From: Pseudomonadota bacterium | GTDB lineage: Bacteria; Pseudomonadota; Gammaproteobacteria; Steroidobacterales; Steroidobacteraceae | Direction: 5' to 3' | DNA: 64,000 nt | NCBI GenBank assembly: GCA_023417315.1 | Contig: JAEZFW010000049.1 | Span: forward strand, 62,001 to 126,000 | Shown: positions 8,690 to 16,770 of the stretch, in pieces | How positions within the stretch are numbered: position 1 is the first letter of the stretch | Layout: every line of letters starts with the position of its first letter | Program-made: the position numbers and the translations under genes | The notes under the pieces: model-generated | What the model saw: only the letters and a program-made list of their open reading frames with translations | Told to the model about the DNA's origin: nothing | Databases searched by the model: none

Positions 8690-10045
8690 ATGACGCAGTT
8701 GCTGTTCCTAGAACTTAATGAAATCAGCTTCGACGGCGTAGCTCACTACTGCGCTCGGGGGATGCTGCCGAATTTTCGGAGGCTCATCGATAGCTGCGGT
8801 TGGTCCGTAACGACTTCGGAGACTGCCTACGAGCATCTGGAGCCGTGGATTCAGTGGGTGACTGCGCACACAGGTTTGACGTTCGCTGAGCACGGCGTGT
8901 TTCGCCTCGGGGATATCGTCGATCGCGACCTGCAGCAGATTTGGGAATCGTTGGAGCAGGCGGGTCTAAAGGTCGGCGCGATCTGCCCGATGAATGCTAA
9001 ACATCGCCTAGCCAACCCCTCGTTCTTCGTTCCCGACCCTTGGACCCCAACGAACATTTCCGCAGGGGGTGTGCTTACGAGGTTGGCAGCAGCAATCTCT
9101 CAAGGGGTAAACGACAACGCTCAGCGCAAGATCGATGCGCGTTCACTAGGATCGCTCGCACTAGGCCTTGCGGCATACGCTCGACCTGCGAACTACGGCC
9201 GATACTTGAGGCTGGCAGCTAGCGCAATGAGCAAGCCGTGGCGACGTGCGATGTTCCTAGATCTGTTGCTCGCGGACGTGTACCTGCGCGAGGTGAGTCG
9301 GACGCAACCGCACTTCGCGAGTTTGTTCCTCAACGCGGGTGCGCACATCCAACATCATTACATGTTCTCTTCATCTTTCTATCCAGGTCCATTGCGCAAT
9401 CCCGAGTGGTATTCACCAGAGGGCGCGGATCCGGTGCTCGAAGTGTATGAGCTCTACGACCATATCCTCGGGTCTGCGCGCGACATGTGCCCCGAGGCAC
9501 GGATCATGATCGCTACGGGGCTGCATCAGGTCCCCTTTCATGAAGTGAAGTTCTACTGGCGCCTAAAGAATCACGCTGTCTTCTTGGCTCGAGCAGAGGT
9601 GCCATTCGTGAGCGTTGAGCCGCGGATGTCGCGCGATTTCTTGATCAAATGCGCAGATGCTGCACAAGCCGAAGCTGCCGCAAAACGGCTGAGCGACGCC
9701 GTGGCGGCTGACGGTCTTCCGCTCTTCGAAGTAGACAATCGAGGTAACGATCTCTTCGTCATGCTGACGTACCCGCGAGACATACCTCGTGGTTTCAAGT
9801 TCTCGATTGGAAAGGACGTCTACGAGGGATTCCACGAGAACGTCGCGTTCGTCGCGCTCAAGAATGGGGAGCACGATGGTCGCGGGTATTTCCTCGATAC
9901 AGGGGCGCCCAAGGGCCATCATGCTTCGGAGTTTCCTCTGACTGATTTGCCCTCGATCATCATGCGGACGTTAGGTGTGTCGTCGAAGCTCCAGCAACGC
10001 GATTCGATGTCGCAGCGTCTTCTAGAACAGGAAGGTGTCGTCTGA
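8690..10045 (+). CDS. Alkaline-phosphatase-fold protein, polysaccharide-locus associated (paralogue 1)
   Basis: A 451-residue protein whose N-terminus (LLFLELNEISFDGVAHYC, then MLPNFRRLI) and PWIQWVTAHTGLTFAEHGVF block follow the order of type I phosphodiesterase/alkaline phosphatase enzymes: strand with metal ligand, PN..RL, T-G-x-x-x-x-HG. However, the usual first Asp is replaced in ELNE, no clear nucleophilic Thr/Ser stands at its place, and the later SDHG-type motif reads ATGLHQVP. NAGAHIQHHYM matches the D..GH segment with Asp lost. It is clearly related to the protein at 60153. Hydrolase, transferase or structural role is open; no signal peptide, so probably cytoplasmic. Confidence 0.6.
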   Translation: MTQLLFLELNEISFDGVAHYCARGMLPNFRRLIDSCGWSVTTSETAYEHLEPWIQWVTAHTGLTFAEHGVFRLGDIVDRDLQQIWESLEQAGLKVGAICPMNAKHRLANPSFFVPDPWTPTNISAGGVLTRLAAAISQGVNDNAQRKIDARSLGSLALGLAAYARPANYGRYLRLAASAMSKPWRRAMFLDLLLADVYLREVSRTQPHFASLFLNAGAHIQHHYMFSSSFYPGPLRNPEWYSPEGADPVLEVYELYDHILGSARDMCPEARIMIATGLHQVPFHEVKFYWRLKNHAVFLARAEVPFVSVEPRMSRDFLIKCADAAQAEAAAKRLSDAVAADGLPLFEVDNRGNDLFVMLTYPRDIPRGFKFSIGKDVYEGFHENVAFVALKNGEHDGRGYFLDTGAPKGHHASEFPLTDLPSIIMRTLGVSSKLQQRDSMSQRLLEQEGVV

Positions 10046-10350
10046 CAACGGATTCACCCTCCGTACGCTCTCAGCGACTCAGGTCGCCCTAACGATCTGC
10101 TCGCATTTACAAACTGTTACAGACCTAGGCTCGGAAAGGCCCTAGGCTACCGCCGCAAATCGCCGCCGCTGGCTGACAATCGATCGTAAAGCCATTTTTG
10201 AGCCTGCTTGTCGCTATTCAGCTACTCTTAAGCTTCTGGTTCAAGAATAGTCGTACTTGTATAGTCTCGCGCTGTACACGTGTGATCGATCGCCTAGTTT
10301 GAAGCATTGCGATCGCGAACTCGAACAACACGTAATCATTGGAAGGGATC
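10046..10350. other. Intergenic region before the priming transferase
   Basis: This 305-bp gap separates the first glycan block from the priming transferase gene. It holds an imperfect CCTAGG-based inverted repeat (about 10122-10149) and a TATAGT hexamer at 10260-10265 that could be a -10 box, though no convincing -35 sits 17 bp upstream. GGAAGG at 10341-10346 is the ribosome site for ATG 10351. I see no small gene in it. Confidence 0.4.
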
Positions 10351-11451
10351 ATGGCAGGGATTGTTGTGCATTTTGGGTTGCCTCTCTTGGTGACCATCTT
10401 GTTTATGTGCGCGCTGCGGCCGGTTGCGCGAGGCATCGGCCTGATCGATCGGCCCGGTGGCCGCAAGATGCATATCGGCGATGTACCCGTCATCGGTGGT
10501 CTTGCAATGATGGGCGGAGTGATCGTCGGCAGCCTTTACAGCCACATCGCTATCTCCGGTTATGCATTCTTCATCACGGCGCTGAGCGTCCTCGTTCTCA
10601 TCGGAGCTCTGGACGATCGATACGACTTGCCGGCGTCGGTGCGGTTTCTAGCCCAGATTTGCGCAGCGTTGCTCATGGTCGGCGGGGCCGGCGTGGGTGC
10701 GAGCGATATCGGTCGACCGTTCTTCGGAGGTCTCGTCGAACTCGGCTGGTTTTCGGTTCCGTTCTCGGTCATCTTGGTGTTGACCGCAATCAACGCCTTC
10801 AACATGTTCGATGGCAGCGACGGCGTCGCTGGAAGCCAAGGTCTGGTTGCCTTGGTTTTTCTAGGCTTTGCGTGTTTGCTGGCAGGTACGACCAACTACC
10901 TCCCAATGATTGCGACGCTAATGGGCTGCATTCTGGGTTTCCTCGTGTTCAACTGGCCGTCCAAGCGCACACGTAATCTCCGCTCTTTCATGGGCGATGC
11001 CGGCAGCACCATGCTTGGATTCTCGTTGGCATGGATCAGCATCGAGGCCTCGCAGGCACCCGCACGAGCGATCAGCCCAGTCGTGATCCTGTGGATCTTC
11101 GCGCTGCCGATCTTCGATCTTTTCAGCAGCATGGCGCGACGCATTGTGCAGGGCTACTCGCCTTTTCACGGCGATTCGGAGCACCTGCATCACGTCCTTC
11201 GTCGTCTGGGATTGTCATCCCGGCGCGTCGCCCAGATCGTGTTGATCGCTGCATCGCTGTGCGCCGCGATCGGTGTCGGCGGTCACGCATTAGGAGTTGA
11301 AGACGGCTGGCTCTTTGTGTTGTGGGGCGTTAGCGGAGTGACGTACCACGTCGTCTTCGGTACGAGTTTGATCCTTCCGCGTCCGGACCCGAACGTCATG
11401 CAGGCCGAACTCTCGAGCGGGCAATTCTCCTCCTTGTGGAAGCAATCATAG
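10351..11451 (+). CDS. WecA/TagO-like undecaprenyl-phosphate sugar-1-phosphate transferase
   Basis: A 366-residue polytopic protein of the MraY/WecA family, which transfers a HexNAc-1-phosphate from its UDP donor to undecaprenyl phosphate to start glycan assembly. Diagnostic blocks: GLIDRPGGRKMHIGDVPVIGG near the first loop, LIGALDDRYDLPA, INAFNMFDGSDGVAGS with the catalytic Asp residues, FMGDAGSTMLGF, and the cytoplasmic HGDSEHLHHVLRRLGLS, corresponding to the HIHH-type motif. ATG 10351 has a GGAAGG ribosome site; an upstream TTG in frame at 10339 lacks support. It is the second initiating enzyme of the window, beside the unrelated one at 20600. Confidence 0.9.
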   Translation: MAGIVVHFGLPLLVTILFMCALRPVARGIGLIDRPGGRKMHIGDVPVIGGLAMMGGVIVGSLYSHIAISGYAFFITALSVLVLIGALDDRYDLPASVRFLAQICAALLMVGGAGVGASDIGRPFFGGLVELGWFSVPFSVILVLTAINAFNMFDGSDGVAGSQGLVALVFLGFACLLAGTTNYLPMIATLMGCILGFLVFNWPSKRTRNLRSFMGDAGSTMLGFSLAWISIEASQAPARAISPVVILWIFALPIFDLFSSMARRIVQGYSPFHGDSEHLHHVLRRLGLSSRRVAQIVLIAASLCAAIGVGGHALGVEDGWLFVLWGVSGVTYHVVFGTSLILPRPDPNVMQAELSSGQFSSLWKQS

Positions 11452-11475
11452 GCTTGCCACGGTCCGATCATCGGA

Positions 11476-11515
11476 TCCTGCCCGGTCAGGCCACGTCGGG
11501 AGCTCTCCTTTTTTT
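11476..11515 (+). terminator. Possible weak terminator after the WecA-like gene
   Basis: A run of seven T residues (11509-11515) follows a GC-rich segment in which CCCG (11481) can pair with CGGG (11497), plus a short GGAG/CTCC self-complement directly before the T tract. The stem is short, so termination would be inefficient. It lies between the stop of the priming transferase and the sigma-54-type promoter of ugd, where a transcript boundary makes sense. Confidence 0.3.
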
Positions 11516-11550
11516 GCTCGGCGCCCCTGGGTGACTCGTGCCTGGCACGT

Positions 11551-11566
11551 GGGCACGTATTTTGCA
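11551..11566 (+). promoter_or_regulatory. Sigma-54 (-24/-12) promoter of ugd
   Basis: GGGCACG (11551-11557), four bases, then TTGCA (11562-11566). The invariant GG (11552-11553) and GC (11564-11565) are exactly 10 bp apart, as RpoN requires, and only the first base deviates from the TGGCACG-N4-TTGCA consensus. Transcription would start near 11577, about 100 bp before the ugd start codon. A sigma-54 activator gene (prsR) lies in the same locus. Confidence 0.7.
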
Positions 11567-11679
11567 CCTACCGCCGCGGCGATCCAAAATCTTACTGAGC
11601 TTCTCCGGAATCGCCGCTTTACCGATTGCAAAAAGCTCCCTAACCTCCCCGCGCATTTTCAAATCGACGAAACCAAGAC

Positions 11680-13017
11680 ATGAGACTCACGATTTTCGGA
11701 TCCGGCTATGTAGGTTTGGTCACAGGCGTCTGCCTCGCAGAGGTGGGCAACCACGTTCTCTGCGTCGATGTAGACCAGCGGAAGGTGGATATGCTCAAGA
11801 AAGGTGAGTCGCCCATCTATGAGCCTGGGTTGGACGATCTCCTCAGGAAAAATCTCGAGGCCGGTCGCATCAAGTTCACGACCGATCCCGCAGAGGGTGT
11901 GAATCACGGGTTGTTCCAGTTCATCGCCGTTGGTACACCGCCGGACGAGGATGGATCCGCAGATCTCAAGTACGTACTGGCAGTCGCCGAAGCGATCGGG
12001 CAGAACCTTTCCGAGTATCGCGTTGTCGTCACCAAGTCCACCGTGCCGGTGGGCACCGCGGACAAGGTCCGAGCGAAGATCGATCAGACGCTGCAGAAGC
12101 GCGGGGTGAGCTTCGAGTTCGACGTCGTGTCGAATCCTGAGTTCTTGAAGGAAGGCGCGGCGATCAACGATTTCATGAAGCCGGACCGCATCGTCGTCGG
12201 CACGGATAATCCGCGGACGGCGGAGCTGCTGAAGGCGCTGTACGATCCGTTTACTCGCAGCCGTGAGCGCATGATCGTGATGGACATCCGGTCATCGGAG
12301 CTCACGAAGTACGCGGCGAATGCGATGCTCGCAACGAAGATCAGCTTCATGAACGAGCTCGCGAATCTTGCCGAGCGCATGGGTGCGGATATTGAGAAGG
12401 TGCGTCTGGGGATCGGATCGGATCCGCGCATCGGATATCACTTCATTTATCCAGGATGCGGTTACGGCGGATCGTGTTTCCCGAAGGACGTTCAGGCGTT
12501 GAGTCGAAGCGCGAATGACCACGACTTCGATGCGTCGCTCTTGAACGCTGTCGAACACGTAAACAAGAAGCAAAAGTCTGTAGTGTTCGAAAAGATCAAC
12601 AGATTCTTCGGCGGCAAGCTCGACGGGAAGACGATTGCCATTTGGGGGCTCGCGTTCAAGCCGAACACGGACGATATGCGCGAGGCGCCGAGCCGAGCGC
12701 TGATGGAGGCGCTGTGGAACGCAGGTGCGCGTGTTCGGGCCTATGACCCGGTCGCGGGCGAGGAAGCGCATCGCATCTACGGTGATCGCGCAGACCTCGA
12801 TCTCGTAAAGAACTCGACTGATGCACTGGATGGCGCCGATGCGCTGGCGATCGTCACGGAATGGCAGGAATTCCGCAGCCCCGACTTCGACACCATCAAG
12901 AGCTCGCTCAAGCATCCGGTTATCTTCGATGGTCGCAATCTTTATGACCCTGGCTTCGTGAAACGGTTTGGGCTGACGTACTACGCCATTGGGCGCGGTG
13001 ACAGCGTGCGCGCGTAG
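11680..13017 (+). CDS. ugd: UDP-glucose 6-dehydrogenase
   Basis: The enzyme oxidises UDP-glucose to UDP-glucuronate with two NAD. The 445 residues show the N-terminal Rossmann loop MRLTIFGSGYVGLVTGVCLA, the KSTVPVGT segment, VSNPEFLKEGAAINDF, the central helix with KYAANAMLATKISFMNE, and the catalytic Cys266 in YPGCGYGGSCFPKD. The C-terminal UDP-binding domain follows (GLAFKPNTDDMREAPS). Length is normal for the family. It has its own sigma-54-type promoter 114 bp upstream and supplies precursor for glucuronate and, through the decarboxylase at 62910, xylose. Confidence 0.96.
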   Translation: MRLTIFGSGYVGLVTGVCLAEVGNHVLCVDVDQRKVDMLKKGESPIYEPGLDDLLRKNLEAGRIKFTTDPAEGVNHGLFQFIAVGTPPDEDGSADLKYVLAVAEAIGQNLSEYRVVVTKSTVPVGTADKVRAKIDQTLQKRGVSFEFDVVSNPEFLKEGAAINDFMKPDRIVVGTDNPRTAELLKALYDPFTRSRERMIVMDIRSSELTKYAANAMLATKISFMNELANLAERMGADIEKVRLGIGSDPRIGYHFIYPGCGYGGSCFPKDVQALSRSANDHDFDASLLNAVEHVNKKQKSVVFEKINRFFGGKLDGKTIAIWGLAFKPNTDDMREAPSRALMEALWNAGARVRAYDPVAGEEAHRIYGDRADLDLVKNSTDALDGADALAIVTEWQEFRSPDFDTIKSSLKHPVIFDGRNLYDPGFVKRFGLTYYAIGRGDSVRA

Positions 13018-13032
13018 CGAGGGCAAGCGGAT

Positions 13033-13057
13033 CGTGATTCGTGATTCGTGATTCGCG
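13033..13057 (+). repeat. Left heptamer inverted repeat
   Basis: Three tandem copies of the heptamer CGTGATT followed by CGCG. The reverse complement of 13532-13556 matches this 25-mer at 22 positions. Together the pair brackets the four-helix-bundle gene; this copy lies 10 bp beyond its stop codon. Confidence 0.85.
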
Positions 13058-13067
13058 GGTCGAAAGA

Positions 13068-13427
13068 TTACCCTCGTAGACGACGACGTAAGCTCATGAT
13101 CAAGGCGTTCAGCAGCTTGCCAACGTCTTCGAGCCTGTTGAAGATCAAAGCCCCTTCGACGATGTAGCGCGACTGCAGGGCAAGCAAGAGCTGTGTTTCC
13201 AGCTCGGCGTAAGAGCCGCGGGCCATATGCAAGAACCGGAGGAAGTCTCGCGTGCTTCCGCGAGCAGCGCCTTCCGCGATATTGCTCGGTATGGAAACGG
13301 AGGATCTGCGCATCTGCGCCGAGAGTCCGAATAGCTCGTGACGAGGGAATGCACTCGTCAATTCATGAACCTCTTGCGCGAGGGCAACAGCTTTCTGCCA
13401 TGCGATGAGTTCCTTGTGATTCACCAT
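13068..13427 (-). CDS. Four-helix-bundle protein (23S rRNA intervening-sequence/bAvd-like family)
   Basis: The 119-residue protein shows the full family pattern: KELIAWQKAVALAQEVHELT, FPRHELFGLSAQMRRSSVSI, PSNIAEGAARGS, and a C-terminal pair of helices with ELETQLLLALQSRYI. Members form pentameric four-helix bundles; some are encoded in rRNA intervening sequences and some are accessory proteins of diversity-generating retroelements, but most lack a known job. No reverse transcriptase is nearby. It is opposite in strand to all neighbours and bracketed by heptamer inverted repeats, which suggests insertion as a unit. I see no strong ribosome site before ATG 13427. Confidence 0.9.
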   Translation of the reverse strand: MVNHKELIAWQKAVALAQEVHELTSAFPRHELFGLSAQMRRSSVSIPSNIAEGAARGSTRDFLRFLHMARGSYAELETQLLLALQSRYIVEGALIFNRLEDVGKLLNALIMSLRRRLRG

Positions 13428-13531
13428 GGAGTAGATGGCGTAGTCATCCTTCGCGTATTCTCGCTCGATGCAGACGCTGAAAGATCGTTCGTTTCAAGGT
13501 GAGTGTCGAGAAATGCTGTCTTCTTGCTACC

Positions 13532-13556
13532 CGCGAATTACGAGTCACGAGTCACG
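13532..13556 (-). repeat. Right heptamer inverted repeat
   Basis: Inverted copy of the 13033-13057 repeat with three substitutions, again with a heptamer period. It lies about 105 bp upstream of the four-helix-bundle start codon and 18 bp before the manC start, so it may also affect manC translation. Confidence 0.85.
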
Positions 13557-13574
13557 GAGCCGGAGATTGCAGTC

Positions 13575-14981
13575 ATGCTGATTCCCGTCATTCTCTCCGG
13601 CGGCTCCGGCACACGATTGTGGCCGCTTTCGCGCGAGCTGTATCCGAAGCAACTGCTGCCGCTCGTGGGCAAGGGGACGATGCTTCAAGAGACCTTAGCG
13701 AGGCTATCCGGCGTCGAACAGGTCGGAGAGCCGATCGTCGTCTGCAACGAGAGTCATCGCTTTCTCGTTGCGGAACAGTTGTTGGAAGCGGGTGCGAAAC
13801 CGCAAGCAATCATCTTGGAACCCGTCGGGCGTAACACTGCCCCCGCCGTGGCGATCGCTGCGATGGCCGCCGTGACGCAAGGTGATTCCTCATCGGGCAA
13901 AGGCGCCGATCCCGTGCTGTTGATTCTGCCGGCAGACCACGTCATCCAGAACGTTGCGGCCTTTCAAGCTGCGGTATCGATCGGTGTGCAAGCAGCGGAG
14001 CAGGGACGACTCGTGACGTTTGGCGTTGTGCCCGATAAACCTGAAACAGGTTACGGCTACATCAAACGCGCCGACGGCAGTGGACCAGCATTCCCAATCG
14101 CGCAATTCGTCGAGAAGCCGGACCGCGAAACGGCACAACGCTACGTCGATTCCAAGGAGTACTTCTGGAACAGCGGGATGTTCATGTTTCGCGCAAGCGC
14201 TGTGCTTGACGAGTTGCGTGCATTGGCTCCGGACATCTATCAAGCATGCGCGCATGCGTTCACGAGCGCGAAACGCGATCTAGACTTCACTCGCTTGCCC
14301 GCCAAGGAATTCGGTGCGTGCCCCAGCAACTCGTTCGACTATGCGGTGATGGAGAAGACCAAACACGCTGTGGTCGTGCCGCTCGATGCACAGTGGAGCG
14401 ATGTGGGCTCATGGTCGGCGCTGCATGAGGCGATCCCTGGTGATCAGAATGACAATGTAGCCATTGGCGATGTTCTCACTTCCGATACCCACGGTTGCTA
14501 TCTACAGTCGACCAGTCGTCTGGTTGCGGCAGTGGGATTGGAAGATCACGTTGTCGTAGAGACTAAGGACGCAGTGCTCGTCGCGCCCAAGAATCGTGTG
14601 CAAGACGTGAAGGATCTCGTCGCGATGCTGAAGAAGCAAGGGCGCTACGAAACCTCCGTGCATCGGGAGATCTTCCGTCCGTGGGGCAGCTACGATCGAA
14701 TAGATTTTGGCGAACGTTTCATCGTCAATCGGCTCACGATCAAACCCGGTGCAGCAATCTCACTGCAGATGCATCACCACCGAGCGGAGCACTGGATCGT
14801 GGTCGCGGGAACGGCCCGAGTCACGCGCGGCACCGAGACTTTCCTGCTTGAAGAAAATCAGTCGACCTTCATCCCCCTCGGGACGAAACATTGCATCGAA
14901 AATCCTGGCAAGATTCCGCTGCACATCATCGAGGTGCAATCCGGCACCTACCTCGCTGAAGATGACATCGTGCGCTATTGA
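13575..14981 (+). CDS. manC: Mannose-1-phosphate guanylyltransferase/mannose-6-phosphate isomerase
   Basis: A bifunctional 468-residue enzyme that makes GDP-mannose. The N-terminal nucleotidyltransferase domain begins MLIPVILSGGSGTRLWPLSR and has FVEKPD and WNSGMFMFR; the C-terminal cupin domain shows RPWGSYDRIDFGERF and HHHRAEHWIVVAGTARV, which is the type II isomerase part. ATG 13575 gives the normal family length. The frame stays open back to 13503, but that extra stretch is encoded by the heptamer repeat and is not part of the enzyme. Followed by manB after 112 bp. Confidence 0.95.
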   Translation: MLIPVILSGGSGTRLWPLSRELYPKQLLPLVGKGTMLQETLARLSGVEQVGEPIVVCNESHRFLVAEQLLEAGAKPQAIILEPVGRNTAPAVAIAAMAAVTQGDSSSGKGADPVLLILPADHVIQNVAAFQAAVSIGVQAAEQGRLVTFGVVPDKPETGYGYIKRADGSGPAFPIAQFVEKPDRETAQRYVDSKEYFWNSGMFMFRASAVLDELRALAPDIYQACAHAFTSAKRDLDFTRLPAKEFGACPSNSFDYAVMEKTKHAVVVPLDAQWSDVGSWSALHEAIPGDQNDNVAIGDVLTSDTHGCYLQSTSRLVAAVGLEDHVVVETKDAVLVAPKNRVQDVKDLVAMLKKQGRYETSVHREIFRPWGSYDRIDFGERFIVNRLTIKPGAAISLQMHHHRAEHWIVVAGTARVTRGTETFLLEENQSTFIPLGTKHCIENPGKIPLHIIEVQSGTYLAEDDIVRY

Positions 14982-15093
14982 GCAGGCGATGTATCGAACG
15001 CGTAACGACGTCGCGGAACTCACGCGGCGCTTGAGAGTTGGTTTCCTCCAGAATTACATTGCTCCGCCCGTCTAACACCTCCTGCATATCACC

Positions 15094-16455
15094 ATGAGCA
15101 CGATCATCGGCTTCAAAGCTTACGACTATCGCGGCCGCATTCCGAATGAATTGAATCCTGATGTCGCATATCGCATTGGTCGAGCGTACGCCGAATTCTT
15201 GAAGCCGCAGCGCGTGATCGTGGGGCGTGACATTCGGTTGTCGAGCGGGGAGTTGGCGGAAGCACTCACGCGAGGTTTGCTCGACTCTGGCGTGGATGTG
15301 TATGACATCGGCCTGGGCGGCACCGAAATGGTGTACTTCGCGACGTTCAGCGAGTCCATGGATGGCGGCATCATGGTGACTGCGAGTCACAATCCACCTG
15401 ACTACAACGGCATGAAGTTCGTGCGTGAGCAGTCGCGTCCGATCAGCGGCGATACAGGACTGCAAGAGATCAAACGCATCGCAGAAGCGAATGCATTCTC
15501 GGCGCCGGCTGCAAGCGGCAAGAAGTTCGATCTCGACGTGAAACGCAAATACGTCGAGCATCTGCTCTCGTATATTGACGTCTCTAAGCTCAAGAAGTTG
15601 AAGGTCGTCGTAAACGCTGGCAACGGTGGGGCAGGGGCGGTGGTCGATGCGCTCGAGCAGTACTTGCCGTTCGAGTTCATCAAGATCAATCACAATCCAG
15701 ATGGCACGTTCCCAAACGGCGTGCCGAATCCGATGCTGGAGGAGAATCGCAAGTCGACGATCGAGGCGATTCGTGCGCACAAAGCGGATTGCGGAATCGC
15801 TTGGGACGGCGATTACGATCGCTGCTTCTTGTTCGACGAGAAGGGTGGCTTTATTGAGGGGTATTACATCGTCGGTCTGCTCGCATCCGCCTTCCTGAAG
15901 CGAGAGCAGGGTGGACGTATCGTTCACGATCCTCGATTGACGTGGGCCACGCTCGACATCATTCAGTCTCTCGGCGGTAAGCCGGTGATGTCGAAATCCG
16001 GCCATGCGTTCATGAAGGACGTGATGCGTCAATCGGATGCGGTCTACGGCGGTGAGATGAGCGCGCACCACTACTTCCGCAACTTCGGCTATTGCGACAG
16101 CGGACAGATCCCGTGGTTGCTCGTGACGCAGCTGATGTGTGAGTCGGGCATGTCGCTGTCGAAGCTCGTGGGTGAGCGCATCGAGAAGTTTCCAGCGAGC
16201 GGCGAGATCAATCGCAAGGTGGATGACGCGAAAGTCACGATGGCACGCGTGCAGGAGAAGTACCAGTCGGCGTCTCGAACCGCGGATTTCACCGACGGTC
16301 TATCGATGGAATTCGATACGTGGCGATTCAACCTGCGTGCATCGAATACCGAGCCGCTCATCCGCCTGAATGTCGAAAGCCGGGGCGATCGCAAGCTGAT
16401 GCAGGAGAAGACAGAGGAGTTGCTGGCACTGATCGGCGGGCAAGAGGCACATTGA
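15094..16455 (+). CDS. manB: Phosphomannomutase
   Basis: The enzyme interconverts mannose-6-phosphate and mannose-1-phosphate, feeding ManC. The 453-residue protein of the CpsG/ManB/AlgC type has the phosphoserine loop GGIMVTASHNPPDYNG with Ser98 as the phosphate carrier, the metal loop IAWDGDYDRCFLFDE, the sugar-binding loop GGEMSAHHYF, and the phosphate-binding RASNTEPLIRLNVE near the C-terminus. All catalytic parts are intact. Some relatives also act on glucose phosphates, which cannot be excluded. The stop is followed by a 220-bp gap before tRNA-Val. Confidence 0.95.
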   Translation: MSTIIGFKAYDYRGRIPNELNPDVAYRIGRAYAEFLKPQRVIVGRDIRLSSGELAEALTRGLLDSGVDVYDIGLGGTEMVYFATFSESMDGGIMVTASHNPPDYNGMKFVREQSRPISGDTGLQEIKRIAEANAFSAPAASGKKFDLDVKRKYVEHLLSYIDVSKLKKLKVVVNAGNGGAGAVVDALEQYLPFEFIKINHNPDGTFPNGVPNPMLEENRKSTIEAIRAHKADCGIAWDGDYDRCFLFDEKGGFIEGYYIVGLLASAFLKREQGGRIVHDPRLTWATLDIIQSLGGKPVMSKSGHAFMKDVMRQSDAVYGGEMSAHHYFRNFGYCDSGQIPWLLVTQLMCESGMSLSKLVGERIEKFPASGEINRKVDDAKVTMARVQEKYQSASRTADFTDGLSMEFDTWRFNLRASNTEPLIRLNVESRGDRKLMQEKTEELLALIGGQEAH

Positions 16456-16527
16456 AGACGGAAAGGGTCTAGGCAGTAGGGCTGTCTTTAGCCAGAGCGC
16501 GCTGCGCACGCTGTGCCCCCACCCTAA

Positions 16528-16552
16528 CCCTCCCCCGCGAAGCAGGGGAGGG
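16528..16552. repeat. CCCTCCCC/GGGGAGGG hairpin
   Basis: Eight-base perfect arms (16528-16535 and 16545-16552) with a 9-base loop, preceded by CCACCCTAAC. Such CCCTAACCCTC-CCC hairpins are scattered in many proteobacterial genomes as short intergenic repeats. There is no T tract, so it is not an intrinsic terminator, though it could shield the 3' end of the manB transcript. Confidence 0.6.
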
Positions 16553-16598
16553 ACAGCCTACGTCTACAGCCTAGGCCGGCGCGTCGTGTCACGCTCCG

Positions 16599-16627
16599 TT
16601 GACCCTGCAGTCCTCGGTGCCTACACT
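16599..16627 (+). promoter_or_regulatory. Sigma-70 promoter of tRNA-Val
   Basis: TTGACC (16599-16604), exactly 17 bp, then TACACT (16622-16627), followed by a C-rich stretch typical of stringently controlled stable-RNA promoters. The predicted start is about 40 bp before the tRNA. Confidence 0.6.
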
Positions 16628-16675
16628 ACGCCCCCTCTCGAACCGGGCACCGGTTCTTCAAAGAAAATCGCATTT

Positions 16676-16750
16676 GGGCGGTTAGCTCAGCGGTAGAGCA
16701 CTGCTTTCACACGGCAGGGGTCACAGGTTCAATCCCTGTACCGCCCACCA
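16676..16750 (+). tRNA. tRNA-Val (CAC)
   Basis: A 75-nt cloverleaf with encoded CCA. The 7-bp acceptor stem pairs GGGCGGT with ACCGCCC, the D arm reads GCTCAGCGGTAGAGC, the anticodon arm is CTGCT-TTCACAC-GGCAG with anticodon CAC, and the T arm contains GGTTCAATCC. Discriminator base A. Confidence 0.95.
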
Positions 16751-16770
16751 CTCAGATTGGAAGTTGGACA

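Larger units (their letters stand above)
13033..13556. mobile_element. Candidate small inverted-repeat element carrying a four-helix-bundle gene
   Basis: A 524-bp segment with 25-bp terminal inverted repeats (22/25 identical) made of degenerate heptamers, containing a single gene read leftwards, inserted between two sugar-nucleotide genes that run the other way. No target duplication is obvious at the outer ends (GCGGAT on the left, GAGCCG on the right). The open frame of manC extends back through the right repeat, so the repeat sits directly against manC. No transposase is encoded, so if mobile it would be moved in trans or by an unknown mechanism. Confidence 0.5.

Noticed and set aside
10122..10149. 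CCTAGG-based inverted repeat before the WecA-like gene
   Set aside because: The arms differ by an insertion and the stem is short. It has no T tract and no counterpart upstream of other genes here.
13068..13427. The four-helix-bundle gene as part of a diversity-generating retroelement
   Set aside because: No reverse transcriptase, template repeat or variable-repeat target is visible near it, so the bAvd-like fold alone does not support that reading.
14926..16071. Long open frame (381 codons) on the minus strand opposite manB
   Set aside because: The plus strand encodes an intact phosphomannomutase with all motifs. The antisense frame has a His/Arg/Leu-rich composition with no recognisable domain, as expected from GC-rich codon bias.
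16528..16552. GC-rich hairpin after manB considered as an intrinsic terminator
   Set aside because: No U-run follows on either strand. It fits better as a common short intergenic repeat.
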